64,000 nt of DNA, taken from positions 3,596,001 to 3,660,000 of the forward strand of contig JAGVRJ010000001.1 of assembly GCA_019059635.1 (NCBI GenBank), read 5' to 3'. Origin of the DNA: Proales similis. Lineage: Eukaryota > Rotifera > Eurotatoria > Ploima > Proalidae. The notes under the pieces are model-generated. The model was not told the origin of the DNA. It ran no database searches and saw nothing but the letters and a program-made list of their open reading frames with translations. Both the position numbers and the translations under genes were made by a program. Shown one piece after another: positions 22,653 to 32,926 of the stretch (positions are counted from its first letter, which is position 1; the number at the start of each line of letters is the position of its first letter).

Positions 22653-25600
22653 ATGAAGAACGAGGCAAGCGACGTGGGGAAAGCAGCCAAAGCCAGCACA
22701 GCCGACACAGCAGGAGCGGGCGACGGACTCAAGTTCGGTCCGGCTTGGCTAAGACAGCTTTCAAGTGGCGCAGACTCGAGCAAAGTCGCGCTGCCGCCTT
22801 CGCCCGGACTCGCCTTTCAGCTGGCCAAGCATCGCTACGGCCGAGAGGAGATGCTGGCCATATTCGAAGCGATCGAGAAAAGCCTGTCGCAGCAAGAGTG
22901 CCCGTTTGAGAGCTCAGAGTTCGAAGAGCTGTCACGCACTGAAATCCAACGGCCAGTTCTTCTATCTCAGCCCACACCCGAGGAGCAGAAGTACTTGTCC
23001 ACATGTGTAAACAGCCAGCTCGTTCTTAATCAATACAATCGAATGCACGGCAACACGGCGAGCGGTGGCGGTCCGCCCGGTCAGGCAGGTTCAACCAGCA
23101 GTCGAGGTGGTGGCAGCTATCGAGGTAGAGGAATAGCGAGCGGAGGGCCAGGTATGGGCCCACCGGGTGAACGAGGCTTTCGCGGTCGAGGTCGGGGACG
23201 TGGCGGTGATCAGAAGCCGGGCGAAGAAGAGTTTGCTGTTGGACGAGGTGGCAAGTATTCCAAGGGCGGCTACGGACGAGGCGGACACAGTTGGGACACA
23301 GAAAACCATCATCACTCGGGCAAGTTAAAAACAGCGGTGAACGACGACAACTGGAGACATTCGGAGGAGACTGACGAGCAAAACGGATCGGGCGAGGAGA
23401 CTGGAAAGCGGACAAAGGAGCGAGCATGGAAAAACGGCGCATCGGAAGCGAAAGCCAAAACCAGATCGAGTTCATCGTCGAATCGAGACAAGGAAAGAAA
23501 CGGAGAGGAGACTCGGCCAAGGAGACAAACTGAACGTTCGGACGGAAATCATCCCGAATGGATGCACGACGACGAAGAGGAGGGCGCCGAGTCAAAGGGT
23601 CCCATGACATTTAACGAACAAGGCGAATTCATTGCAGCCAGCAGTCAGAGTGAACCAGCAAAGGGCAAGCCAGCGCCGCCCTCATTGACCAAGAGCCAGA
23701 AAGAAGCAGAAAAGCCCAAGTCAAAGACGCCAGAGCCAAGGAGCAGTCCGCCCGAAAAGAAGGAAAGCTCGAGTGGAGAGACGAGGAAAAAAGAAAAGGA
23801 AACAGCCAAGCCTGAGAACGACGAAGAGAACGATGACGATGACATCCTGGAGAGTCTGAAGAAGCTGAACGGCGAACGGCTCGAGCTAGAAAGCGAATTG
23901 AAGGAGACGAGAAGCAGCAGCAGCAGTTCTCAGAAGAGCTCGCAACTTTCCGACGCCTGGTTCTACCTCGATCCGCAGAATCAGACACAGGGCCCGTTCA
24001 CGGGTGAGCAAATGGCTGCCTGGTTTGCTGCCGGCTACTTTCCTATTTCGTTGATGGTCAAGCGGGGCAAAGATAAGGATTTCGTGCCGCTCGGCTTGAT
24101 AATGAAAAACACGGGCACACTTCCGTTTATATCGACGCCGATCGGCCAAGCAGCTGCCTCGTTGCTTAAGCCAACACAGCCAGAGCAAGCTCAGCTTCAA
24201 CAACAGCCACAGCATCAACTCGCGCAGCAATCGCAGCAACAAGCTCAACAGCAACAAGCTCAACAGCAACAGCCGCAGCAACAGCAAATCTTGCATCAAA
24301 TTCAGCTCCTTCAACATTTGACAAACATGAACCGATTGCCGCCCGAGCTATTGGCAAACGTAAACTTGCCCAATCTGCTCCAGCAAATGCAGCACTTGAG
24401 CATAGATAGCAAAAAGCCGGTCAACTCCAACTTGATGATGAACTTCATGTCGCTGCAGAACGAAGAATTGATGAAGCAAGTGTCCGGAGGGATGATGGGA
24501 ATGAAGAACGAGGCAAAAGCGAATGACCCGGGTGCGATCGATCCGGCCATAGTCGGCGCGACCAAGTCGCATTCGATCTGGGATATGAACTCCAAATTGA
24601 GTCAGATGAGCGAGTCGCAAATTCCGCTGGGCGGCGTGCCACTGAGCACCACGTTAGGAAATAACTTTATGCCGTCGATGATCGACAGCCGCCTGTCCAT
24701 GCTGATGGGCAGCAGCAGTGGTGTAAAAGACAAGATCCAGGAGCTGTTCGAGCAGACCAAGCGTGAAGAGGAAAAGCGGCGCAAATTGGAAGAAGAGTTT
24801 CAGATCAAGTTGAAGAGAGAGGAAGAAGAGAAACGACGCCTTATCGAAGAGGTGAAAAAGAAAGAAGAAGAGCTAAAGCGAATGGAAGAAGAGCGAATAA
24901 GAGAGGAGCTGCGCAAAGAAGAGCAGCGTCGCAAGGTCGAGGAGATAATTCGAAAGCAAGAAGAGGAAGACCGACGCACAGAAGAGCTGAGAAAAAAGCA
25001 GAGAGAAGAGGAGAACAGAGCAAAAATGGAACGACTGCGACTCAAGCAGCTCGACGAGCAGAAAAAGTTCGAAATCGAATACCAACGGCAGAAAGAGCAA
25101 GACAGGAACCGAGCGGAGGCCGAACACGTCGAAGCGATGAGACGTCAGGCAGAGCTTGAGAAGAGACAACGTGAGGCTCTAAGCAAGATTCAGTTGCCCG
25201 CACACGCCAACTGGGCACAGCAGAAGGGCTCGGCCGATCAGCAGGGCTCAGTGAACATTAAAGAAATTTTGGAACAGCAAGCGCTCGAAGAAAACATACG
25301 TCAGAAGATGATGCTCGAACAGCAGCAAAAGCAGGCAGAGGAGAATCGAGCCAGAAACCAAGGAGGCGGAAGCAAGTGGAGCAACCTGTTCCGTGGCAAC
25401 GTGCCAGCAGCGCCCCAGACTTCCAGCACACCGGCCGTTTCTCTGGCATCCATCCAAGCCGAGCAGTCAAAAGACGCCGAGTCGGTCAAACCGAACGCAC
25501 CGTCAATGGCCCAGAAGCTGCAGAAAAACAACCCTCGGCCAACTTCATGGGCAGCGTGGGGCGGCAGTGCGGCGCCTAATGCCAAAGAGAGCACCAACGA

Positions 25601-26361
25601 CAAACCTAGCGCATCAGGCTTCTGGGAAGAGGTACCCGAGACAAAGAAGGCTCCAACCAGCAAAGCATCCGGTAAAAGGTATAAATGTCTTTTCTGTTCC
25701 CGTTTATGTTCAGTTCTTGTTCGTTTCTAAACTGCTGCCTGAAAAGCGCCAAGCAAGCCAGTACCAATTCGTCAAATTCGACACAAGGCGAGAAAAAGTC
25801 AAGCTCAAAGAAGGCGTCCAATGTAGAACCGCAGTCTCTGCTTCAGCAGTTGAGTATCAGCGACGAGTTTATGAAATGGTGCGAGGAGCAACTGCGATAC
25901 TTCAATGTTGAGCGTAAGCGAACAGCAAAGATCCTTTTAAAACAAAGCGAATAATTGACCGCATCAACTGCCAAGTGCACATTCCGACGTTTGTCAACTT
26001 TCTCAAGGAGATTGAAAGCTGCGCAGAGATTGAAGACTACGTGATGAGCTATTTGGGCGAGTCGGAGCAGGCGCGCGAGTTTGCCCAGCAGTTTTTCATA
26101 AACCGCGAGAGCCAGGCAAGTGAAGAACAGACCCGATTGAGCTGAGAAGCGCTGACCTTTGAATTAAAGGTAAAGCAAGAGCAGGACGCCAGGCACGGAG
26201 CAGGCGGCAAGAAGGAGGCGCTCAACACCAAAGACTCGCAGTTTTCAAAGAAAACGCAGAAAAAACGATCAAAAGGCCAGCGCCTGGATGGCCAGTTGCT
26301 CGGCTTTACCGTCCAGCCCGATCCGAATGTGAAGAATCGCGGCGATATTGAGACACTGTAG
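22653..26361 (+). CDS. GIGYF: GIGYF translational repressor (GYF domain, 4EHP-binding)
   Basis: Four exons, 22653-25678, 25747-25913, 25976-26115 and 26170-26361, give 1174 residues. The N-terminus has FGPAWLRQLSSG and the 4EHP-binding motif (HRYGREEMLAIFE). An RGG-rich stretch follows. The GYF domain begins near residue 434 with WFYLDPQNQTQGPFTGEQM. Next come a Q-rich tract (about 505-550), a long E/K/R coiled coil and a GFWEEVPE motif. The terminal exons encode the conserved FMKWCEEQL, FLKEIES, YLGES and final GQLLGF...GDIETL. GIGYF proteins join 4EHP and CCR4-NOT/DDX6 factors to block translation of bound mRNAs. The last intron (26116-26169) uses a GC donor (GCAAGT). AATAAA at 26641-26646. 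Confidence 0.95.
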
Positions 26362-27395
26362 ATAAATTTGAAATCATCGTGGGCATATTTGAATCCGAAC
26401 AGTTCTATTTTACTTATTAACTAAACACACAAACAAAACGTTCTCGCCCTTTTTTTTCTATTTCTCAACTCGCATTTTATCAAATCTTCTCAAGTCGCTC
26501 GGTCTGTCAGCCGGTCAAAGGCCAGCAATCGGCTTGCAGCCAGGCCAAAGCATTAACACTGTGAGAACGAGCGCTCTCTTCAAGCCTCGAACAGATTTTT
26601 TATTTGAGCAAAACAAGAGCAAGTTTTATGCACAAAACTGAATAAACGCAAGTCAAAGCAGGCAGAACGACGTTGCCATAGGTCCAGAGAGTGATAAAGT
26701 CAGAAAAGAAATGCTGAAAGGCAGATTTGGCGTCGGTGAGTGTGGGGAAGAGAAATGGAACGAACAAACGATAGGCGTTAGGCTGTAGACTGAGCGAGTG
26801 AACAAGCGATGATCAGTCGAGCGAGACAAAATTTTGCGAAGACCAGACGAACTCGGTCAGCCCATCGGGTTCAAGCCATTCAGATGTGAGCAAATGCACA
26901 GCAATTAACCAAAATGATTGCAAAATAATTATAATTATGAGCGCACAATGACCACAATGGGCCATTTTAAGGCACATCTAATCCAGCGTGGTCGGTCAAG
27001 TCGGTGCAGGGTTCGATCGATTGATTGTCGCTCTGTCTGGCCACATGAGACAGCCTAGAACGTAAAATGAAAATAAAAAAAAAAGAAAGCGACGAGGAGA
27101 AGCGAGACGGGCTACTTCGATCAAAAGGCTACTTTGATGAGTTGAACGAGCGCGACGCTCTCAGCTAAAAATCGGTCGCAAAATAGACAGGGTATCGACA
27201 TTCGACTAGCCCGAGGTTGCTCGTTTTCTCACGCGCACACGCAATCGTCTGGCTGCTGAATTGAGAAAGGACAGCGCTCCTCTTCACAAGCTCATTTGAC
27301 TTGTTGTTCATGAAATGAAATTGGATGTAGCCAGCAGCCGTCGTCGTCGTCGTCCGGAAATCGTCTATCTTCATCCTTGAACAAGCATAATAATA
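26362..27395. other. Intergenic region
   Basis: GIGYF 3' UTR with AATAAA at 26641-26646, then the upstream region of the next gene, including an AATTATGA octamer at 26933-26940 (reverse complement of TCATAATT). No gene or RNA recognised. Confidence 0.45.
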
Positions 27396-29996
27396 ATGAA
27401 CAATAGCAGTGCAGAGCCAATCCTTTGCGTGCAGACTGTCTACCTTCTCTATCAGAAGGAGGTTGCCAATTGCGATCATGCCTATCTACAGTCGATGATC
27501 GACTGGCTGTACAGCTCAAACGAGTCGCCGTACAAGCTGATGTTTCGCAACAAAGCGTCTGTTACGATAAGCCACTACGGAATTCAAATAAAAAACCTGC
27601 GAGCGTCAAAGAGCGAGGCGACCGACGAACACGACTGGAGCCAGATTCACTTCAGTCTGAAGCATCTAAAAGAGATATTTGTCGACAAGCGGCACAAAGA
27701 CACGTGTATGCTAGTTTCAAAGGTGGCGCCGACCACCAGTTCTAACTACGTTTGGCGAAAAGCGAACCCGAGCGGCTACACTAGCTTTCGCACGCCCTAC
27801 GCGTTTAACAACGCCTACAAGAAAGCTTATCTATTGACCATTATAAAGTTCAAAGAAGGTCCGGCCAAGCTGCTTCAATCTATAAAAACGCTCGACTCGA
27901 TCTTATCCGCTTATGGCGGCCACGCGAGTCAAGATTACGAGCAGGGCGTCAAAGAATCGGCCAAGAGCTCGATCGAGCTGGGCCGTATGACATTGAGCCA
28001 AACGAGGTCGGCAAATTGGCGACAAACTGGCGCAGCGGCCGATAAAAATCTAGGCCAATCCGGCCTAGCACCCAACAGCTATTCGCAATATCCCACTTAT
28101 CCCCAAACGCCAACTATTTCGTCTCATTATTTCAGCTCGTCAAGTAGCACACTGGGCCTTAACCAGCAGCCGTATAGCCATCGGAGTCGCCACAACTATC
28201 CGGTCAGTCGAAGCGTTCGAGGTGCTTCAGTCGACTCTCGAAGTCATCATCGCTATTCGTTAAACTTGCACTCGAGCGCCCTATTCCAGTCCTACAACCA
28301 TTTCCAGCCGTCTCAAGCATCGAGCGCAACGCAGCCAGTCGCAGCGCAAACAGTCGACCAGCAAAGTCTGTCGCGACAAGCGTCCATAAACAGCATGCAA
28401 AATGCAAACGCGCTGAGACAGAACTACGTGAAAGCGCTCTCTTTTAACTCAGTGCCTTCGTCGCCGCTTCCGCATTACTACTCGCCGAGTCCAGTCTCGT
28501 ATGCAGGAAGCGAGCTGGGCATGCGCATGACGCCCGTACATCAAACGCCCACTCCGGTCAGCCTGGGATCAAGCAGCTTTGTGTCCCAGGTTCATTACCC
28601 TGGCACGACAAATACCAACGCCGCCGCCCAGTACAACGCGTGGAAGTCATTCTCGCTGGGTCAAACGAGCTCGGTAAACAGAGCCAATGATTTCAACCGG
28701 CGTCGACTCAGCGACATCGGATTTGTGCCCATCCATCAGGAAAAAGTTGAAGAAGAGGCCAGGCCGAGTAGCCTAGCGGAGACAAAGGTCGAAAGGAGTT
28801 CAAGTTCAAGCTCGAGCGCCAGTCTCAGATCGGACACCAACAAAGTGAGCGCCTATCGACAAAAGTATGAGCGCAACATTCGTACCAGCGTTGGCGATTC
28901 AGTAAAGAAAAAAGCCGACTCGAATGTGTTCAAGAGGCCTCGGTCGCTGATCAACGACTTGAAAGAGAAACTTAATATTGAAGACAAGAAGACGACGTTG
29001 ACGGCGAATTTGAAATCAACGTCCGACGTGTTTTATGACGCCATTCAATCGCCCACTAAAGCGATGAGAGGCGCACAGACTCAGCTGGCGAGCAAGAACT
29101 CGGCTGGAGTTGAGAAAAAAAGCGAGACAGTGGAAAAGCTGCGAGCGAAACTTGAATCGACGCCAAAGTTGGCACTGGGGCAGAATGAGCAAAGTCTACA
29201 TCAGCCTGAGTGCAGTCAAACAATCGTCACGCATTCGTCGAGCAGAGTCAAAGAAATAATTCGAACTTTCAATGAAAAACACGCAGCCAAAGAGAGTCAG
29301 TGTTCACTTTTAGCCAAGAGCGCTGACACACGCGCTTCGAATCGTTCGTGCGAATCGGCCTCAAACGACAAGAACGATCTGCTCCAAGTCAAAAAGGATA
29401 GTCAAACTGCGTCGTCGCAATTCTCCAATCAGATGAACCTGGAAAAAGAAGTGAGCGAGTTGAGGCTGGAGCCCACGGCACCGCCGCTCGTCGGCCTGGC
29501 TAAGGAGCAACAGGCGGCTGCCAACGAGCAGGCGGCAGACACAAGCGCGCCAATGAGAGCTGCAACAGACGCCAATGAAGAGTCGAGCAAGATCGACTGG
29601 TCGACTTTTGCGCTTGACGAACGAGTGGTACTCGGCGAGCTCCAGTCCATCAGTGAGCACAAGAAGCAGATGGAAGAGAAGAAGCGTCGCTCAGGCGGCA
29701 AGCGACGGCGCACATTCGCCAACATGATTTGGCCCATGGATCCAGAAGAGGAGAAGATCATGCGCAGCAATTCTCCGTTCGTCGTGCCCGAGATCGTCTT
29801 CGAGCAGACCGAGAGCGTCAAGAGTATTTTGAAAAAGAACGCCAGCTCACCGACAAGCAACATTTACGAGTGCAGCGCGGCCGCCCTCAGTGTGCTGAGC
29901 AGCCCGATAGCCAAGAAACGCGTGGACTTTCACGAGAACTGTTGCTTCGTCAGCTTTTTCGACTCGCATCCGGACGAGAAGTTGATTAAGCATTGA
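27396..29996 (+). CDS. Uncharacterised protein with PTB/PH-like N-terminus and PP1-docking C-terminus
   Basis: Single-exon frame of 866 residues, first ATG at 27396. Residues about 8-170 look like a globular PTB/PH-type domain: YLLYQKEV, then VTISHYGIQIKNL, HFSLKHLKEIFVDKRHKDTCMLVSK and a final helix LLQSIKTLDSIL. This is a pattern judgement, not a family match. The middle (about 180-780) is disordered and rich in Ser, Tyr and Gln. Near the end, SILK (810-813) is followed by KKRVDF (840-845), the two classical PP1-binding motifs in their usual order, suggesting a PP1 regulatory or targeting subunit. I do not recognise an orthologue. AATAAA at 30123-30128. Confidence 0.75.
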   Translation: MNNSSAEPILCVQTVYLLYQKEVANCDHAYLQSMIDWLYSSNESPYKLMFRNKASVTISHYGIQIKNLRASKSEATDEHDWSQIHFSLKHLKEIFVDKRHKDTCMLVSKVAPTTSSNYVWRKANPSGYTSFRTPYAFNNAYKKAYLLTIIKFKEGPAKLLQSIKTLDSILSAYGGHASQDYEQGVKESAKSSIELGRMTLSQTRSANWRQTGAAADKNLGQSGLAPNSYSQYPTYPQTPTISSHYFSSSSSTLGLNQQPYSHRSRHNYPVSRSVRGASVDSRSHHRYSLNLHSSALFQSYNHFQPSQASSATQPVAAQTVDQQSLSRQASINSMQNANALRQNYVKALSFNSVPSSPLPHYYSPSPVSYAGSELGMRMTPVHQTPTPVSLGSSSFVSQVHYPGTTNTNAAAQYNAWKSFSLGQTSSVNRANDFNRRRLSDIGFVPIHQEKVEEEARPSSLAETKVERSSSSSSSASLRSDTNKVSAYRQKYERNIRTSVGDSVKKKADSNVFKRPRSLINDLKEKLNIEDKKTTLTANLKSTSDVFYDAIQSPTKAMRGAQTQLASKNSAGVEKKSETVEKLRAKLESTPKLALGQNEQSLHQPECSQTIVTHSSSRVKEIIRTFNEKHAAKESQCSLLAKSADTRASNRSCESASNDKNDLLQVKKDSQTASSQFSNQMNLEKEVSELRLEPTAPPLVGLAKEQQAAANEQAADTSAPMRAATDANEESSKIDWSTFALDERVVLGELQSISEHKKQMEEKKRRSGGKRRRTFANMIWPMDPEEEKIMRSNSPFVVPEIVFEQTESVKSILKKNASSPTSNIYECSAAALSVLSSPIAKKRVDFHENCCFVSFFDSHPDEKLIKH

Positions 29997-30197
29997 GAGC
30001 AGTCGAAGGGCATCGACTCCGAGCTGCAGCAACAAGAGGTCGATTCAATTTTCAGATTTTCGCCGCCGTCTTGAGGAGCTTGTTTATTAATTTGGGATGA
30101 AATTTGTACAATTCGCGCAGGCAATAAAAGAAGAAATTCAATTCAGAGCGAGTGAATCTGTTTACTTTGGTTAGAGTTCAAAAGTCAGACAGGCGAT

Positions 30198-31298
30198 TCA
30201 ATTCGGCAATCTCACCTGACTAAGGCCGTTGAAGCGATTCGAAAAACTGGTGAACACGTTAACGTATAAAATCAGAGCCAGAAAAGCGGCGAGCAGGAGA
30301 AGAACCCACATTGTGTTGTGAGCGATCAGAGATTTGTCAGCCTAGTTGCCATAAGAAACAGGAGTTGAAGTGAGAGGACAAATGATGAAGACTGAGCACT
30401 CACCTCGCTCAAGTAGTTTATTGTCGCCGAGTCCCGGGTAACATAAACGTGTCCTCTGAAGGCATTGGTCGGGCAGTTGACGTGACCAGGGAACTCGGTG
30501 TCCTCCTTAAACACGCTGAACCCGGCCACTCGGTCGACGTTGGGCGACACTTTCGGTTTCAATCTTCTAGCGCACGACTTGGGAATGCTGCATTGAGTCG
30601 AAGGGTTAGTTCAGAGTGATTGACGCCGGCTCAGGCACCAACTTTTTGGGCAGAAATTTCTGACTCAGTCCGTCAAGAGTCATGCAGCCGTAAAGCAGAA
30701 AGCGATGACAATGTCGTTTGTCCAGAATAGCGTCGCAGTGTTCTTCTTTTACTTCTTCGATCTGCAGCACATTGAACGTGGCCTTGATCACTTTAAGTCT
30801 GATGACTGCCGGGGCTCTGGTCTAATGCGGTGTTGAACAAGTCAAATTACTCGAGTTTTCTCCAATGAATTTGCCGTCTATTTGGCCGTCCAGTAGTTTT
30901 AGATTCGTCAAGTTGGCCAGAGTTCCATCAAAGTCAACAGATAACGCCATATCGTATGTGTAGCTAAATCTGGGCGGCAATTCTTTAGCTGCGAGTTGAA
31001 GAAACTGCTGCCGCTGGATTGTTACTCACTTTTTTTTGTCTTTCTCTTCCACTATTGATTTGAAGGGCACCGTGGCGAGGGTGGGCTTTGCCACACAAAA
31101 GTCGACTTCGACCACACTCGAGCGAATCTGGTCGGAGAGAAGCTCGTCTGGATTGCGTACACGTACGATTTGAATGTAGATGAGCAACGACGATAATGTG
31201 ACGATAAAGGCAACGATTGAAAGCAGAAACAAAGCTTTGGGCGGATCATGCGTCAACGACTTGTGCCAGACTTCGGCATTTTTCAGCTTCGTACACAT
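30198..31298 (-). CDS. TMEM248: TMEM248/TMEM219-like two-pass membrane protein
   Basis: Five exons on the minus strand, modelled as 31298-31030, 30969-30851, 30805-30643, 30587-30404 and 30341-30198 (about 292 residues; TMEM248 is about 314). An N-terminal cytoplasmic stub with HDPPKALFLLSIVAFIVTL leads into TM1, then a luminal or extracellular beta-rich domain (YTYDMALSVDFDGTLANL; cysteines CHRFLLYGCMT) and a C-terminal TM (MWVLLLLAAFLALILYVNVF). The layout and the PP-x-FxxS start fit the TMEM248/TMEM219 family, whose molecular function is poorly known. The intron 2 acceptor and intron 3 donor are the least certain; a 37-bp alternative for intron 3 exists. It shares a 450-bp divergent promoter with the PIFO-like gene. 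Confidence 0.75.
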
Positions 31299-31750
31299 CC
31301 TAAGAGACGGCTATTTTCACTGGGCTGCGTCAATTCTTCTATAGCCAACTCATCGAAGGCAATTTGAAATTAGAAGAAGACGAAGAAAAGATTCGAATCA
31401 TAAATTCATTTTGATTATCATAATTGACGCGGCAAACGTCACGTTGAGAGAAAGTGCGCCCGAGCGAACGCAAGCCAGAGAGAGGGCTGTGAAGGGAGAT
31501 ATTGTCCTCGTTCCTTAAAAAGCTCGGTCGATTTCGAAAGAGTGATTCGCTCGGCTGATCAGCTGCTCGTCGGCCGAAAATCGATCAGGTTTTGAAAAGC
31601 AAAATCAAAATGACAATTCCGAACGCAATCACCATAGCAACTAAGATGCGATTACGATTATTATTTTGCAAAGCGCTCAGTTGATTTACGTTGTGACTTG
31701 CCTCGATCGGTTGCAGAGTTTCGATTGAATTTCTTCAAATTGGCCGCAAA
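31299..31750. promoter_or_regulatory. Divergent promoter between TMEM248-like (-) and PIFO-like (+)
   Basis: The two start codons are 452 bp apart in head-to-head orientation, so this interval must hold both promoters. It carries an ATTATCATAAT palindrome at 31414-31424 and an RFX X-box-like site at 31628-31641. Apparent frames within it are short and family-less. Confidence 0.6.
31628..31641 (+). promoter_or_regulatory. Candidate RFX X-box of the PIFO-like gene
   Basis: The 14-mer ATCACCATAGCAAC matches the ciliary X-box consensus GTHNYY-AT-RRNAAC at every position except the first base. It lies 110 bp upstream of the PIFO-like ATG, within the usual distance for RFX-driven ciliary genes. 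Confidence 0.5.
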
Positions 31751-32926
31751 ATGTCGCTCTTCATGGGCTTTGAGGGTCTCGAGGCGCGTGAGTTGAGATG
31801 AATTCATTAATCTGAGCTGATTGACGAGCTGATTTGCTTCATTCTCCCAGCGGACAAGCGAATCTCTTTTGGAACAAGCGCGAGCCGGCCGACTTTTCCC
31901 GATCAAATTGCCCGCGACCGATTCGGCAACGAACTCAATCCGTTCAGAGGCGTCAAAGAGGTCGGCCCGGGCCAGTACAACAACGACGAATTCACCACAT
32001 TCACTCGTCCGACCCAGCCGACAAGTCTCAAAGGCTACGTGGTCGGTGCGCGCTCGGCTAAACGAGTTCTCTTTGACAAAAATGTGCGCCTTGGAATGCC
32101 CCGCTGATACTCAACAGCTTTTTAATTTTATTCGTTTAGGAACGATGCCCGTCGCCCACCAGATATCAGTCGCAGAGCGCCCAGACGACACGTCCATTCA
32201 TCAAGCCATTCAACAGCTCGGCTAGTCGCTTTGCCAAGGAGTTGAGCGAGAACGCGCCTGGGTAAAAACTACGGCGCCAGCCCATCGTTTGAAGCATTTT
32301 TTACTCATCGTTGTTCGCTTTTATGAATTAAACGGTATAGACCTGGAGCTTACGAGCACACGGTGTCTCGACACCGAAGCATCCAAATGCTTCATTCGTT
32401 TGGCGGCCGAACAAAATCGGTGCCGCACGTGCAAGTGAAATGCTTGGCCAAGGAGCAAATTAAGGTTGGGCGTTACCTCTCTCGACTGCAATTTTTCGCG
32501 TTCTCGCATGTTTATGCGCTCGTTGATTGATTTAGTGCGAGAACTGCGACGAGAAGCCTGTAGGCGATTTCTATCAATTCAAGTCGCATTCACTTTGCGC
32601 AAGATGCTATGAGTACAATTACAAGTGGCAGGAGAACTACTCACGCGCGTAAGTTGCGCACACACAAATAGAGCTCTTCTCCTCATACGGCTTGAATGAC
32701 TAATTTGGCTCTTGCTAAGATTTTTGGACTCGTTCAACAAGGCGAGGGACTGCTCGTTCATGCACGAGCATCATGGCACCAACGCAACTATTCAGGTAAA
32801 GCGCATTACGCTCTCTCTCTCTCTCTCTCAGCCATTTGACCTAACGAACCCTGAAAGAAAATGAGCGAACGAGACTTGCGCAAACTCAAACAAAAAGAAG
32901 CCTATTTAAGTTTGTATTGGCCCTGA
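31751..32926 (+). CDS. PIFO: Pitchfork (PIFO)-like ciliary protein with inserted CxxC module
   Basis: Seven exons (31751-31787, 31851-32083, 32140-32261, 32341-32464, 32536-32648, 32720-32795, 32858-32926) give 257 residues. Pitchfork features run end to end: SFGTSASRP, DRFGNELNPFRGV, GPGQYNND, PTSLKGYVVGARSAKR, PGPGAYEH and a terminal DLRKLKQKEAYLSLYW. Pitchfork acts at the basal body and ciliary axoneme and has been linked to Aurora A in cilium disassembly. Exons 5-6 add a module absent from human PIFO: CENC, sixteen residues, CARC, then CSFMHEHH, which looks like a treble-clef or half-LIM zinc site placed between the body and the conserved tail. All joins are phase-consistent GT-AG. Confidence 0.87.

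Noticed and set aside
23026-25663. Several long antisense frames across GIGYF
   Set aside because: Low-complexity mirrors of the RGG, Gln and Glu/Lys-rich coding sequence.
30606-30642. 37-bp intron 3 in the TMEM248-like gene
   Set aside because: Possible by phase, but a 54-bp alternative (30642-30588) fits the intron size seen in the window better.
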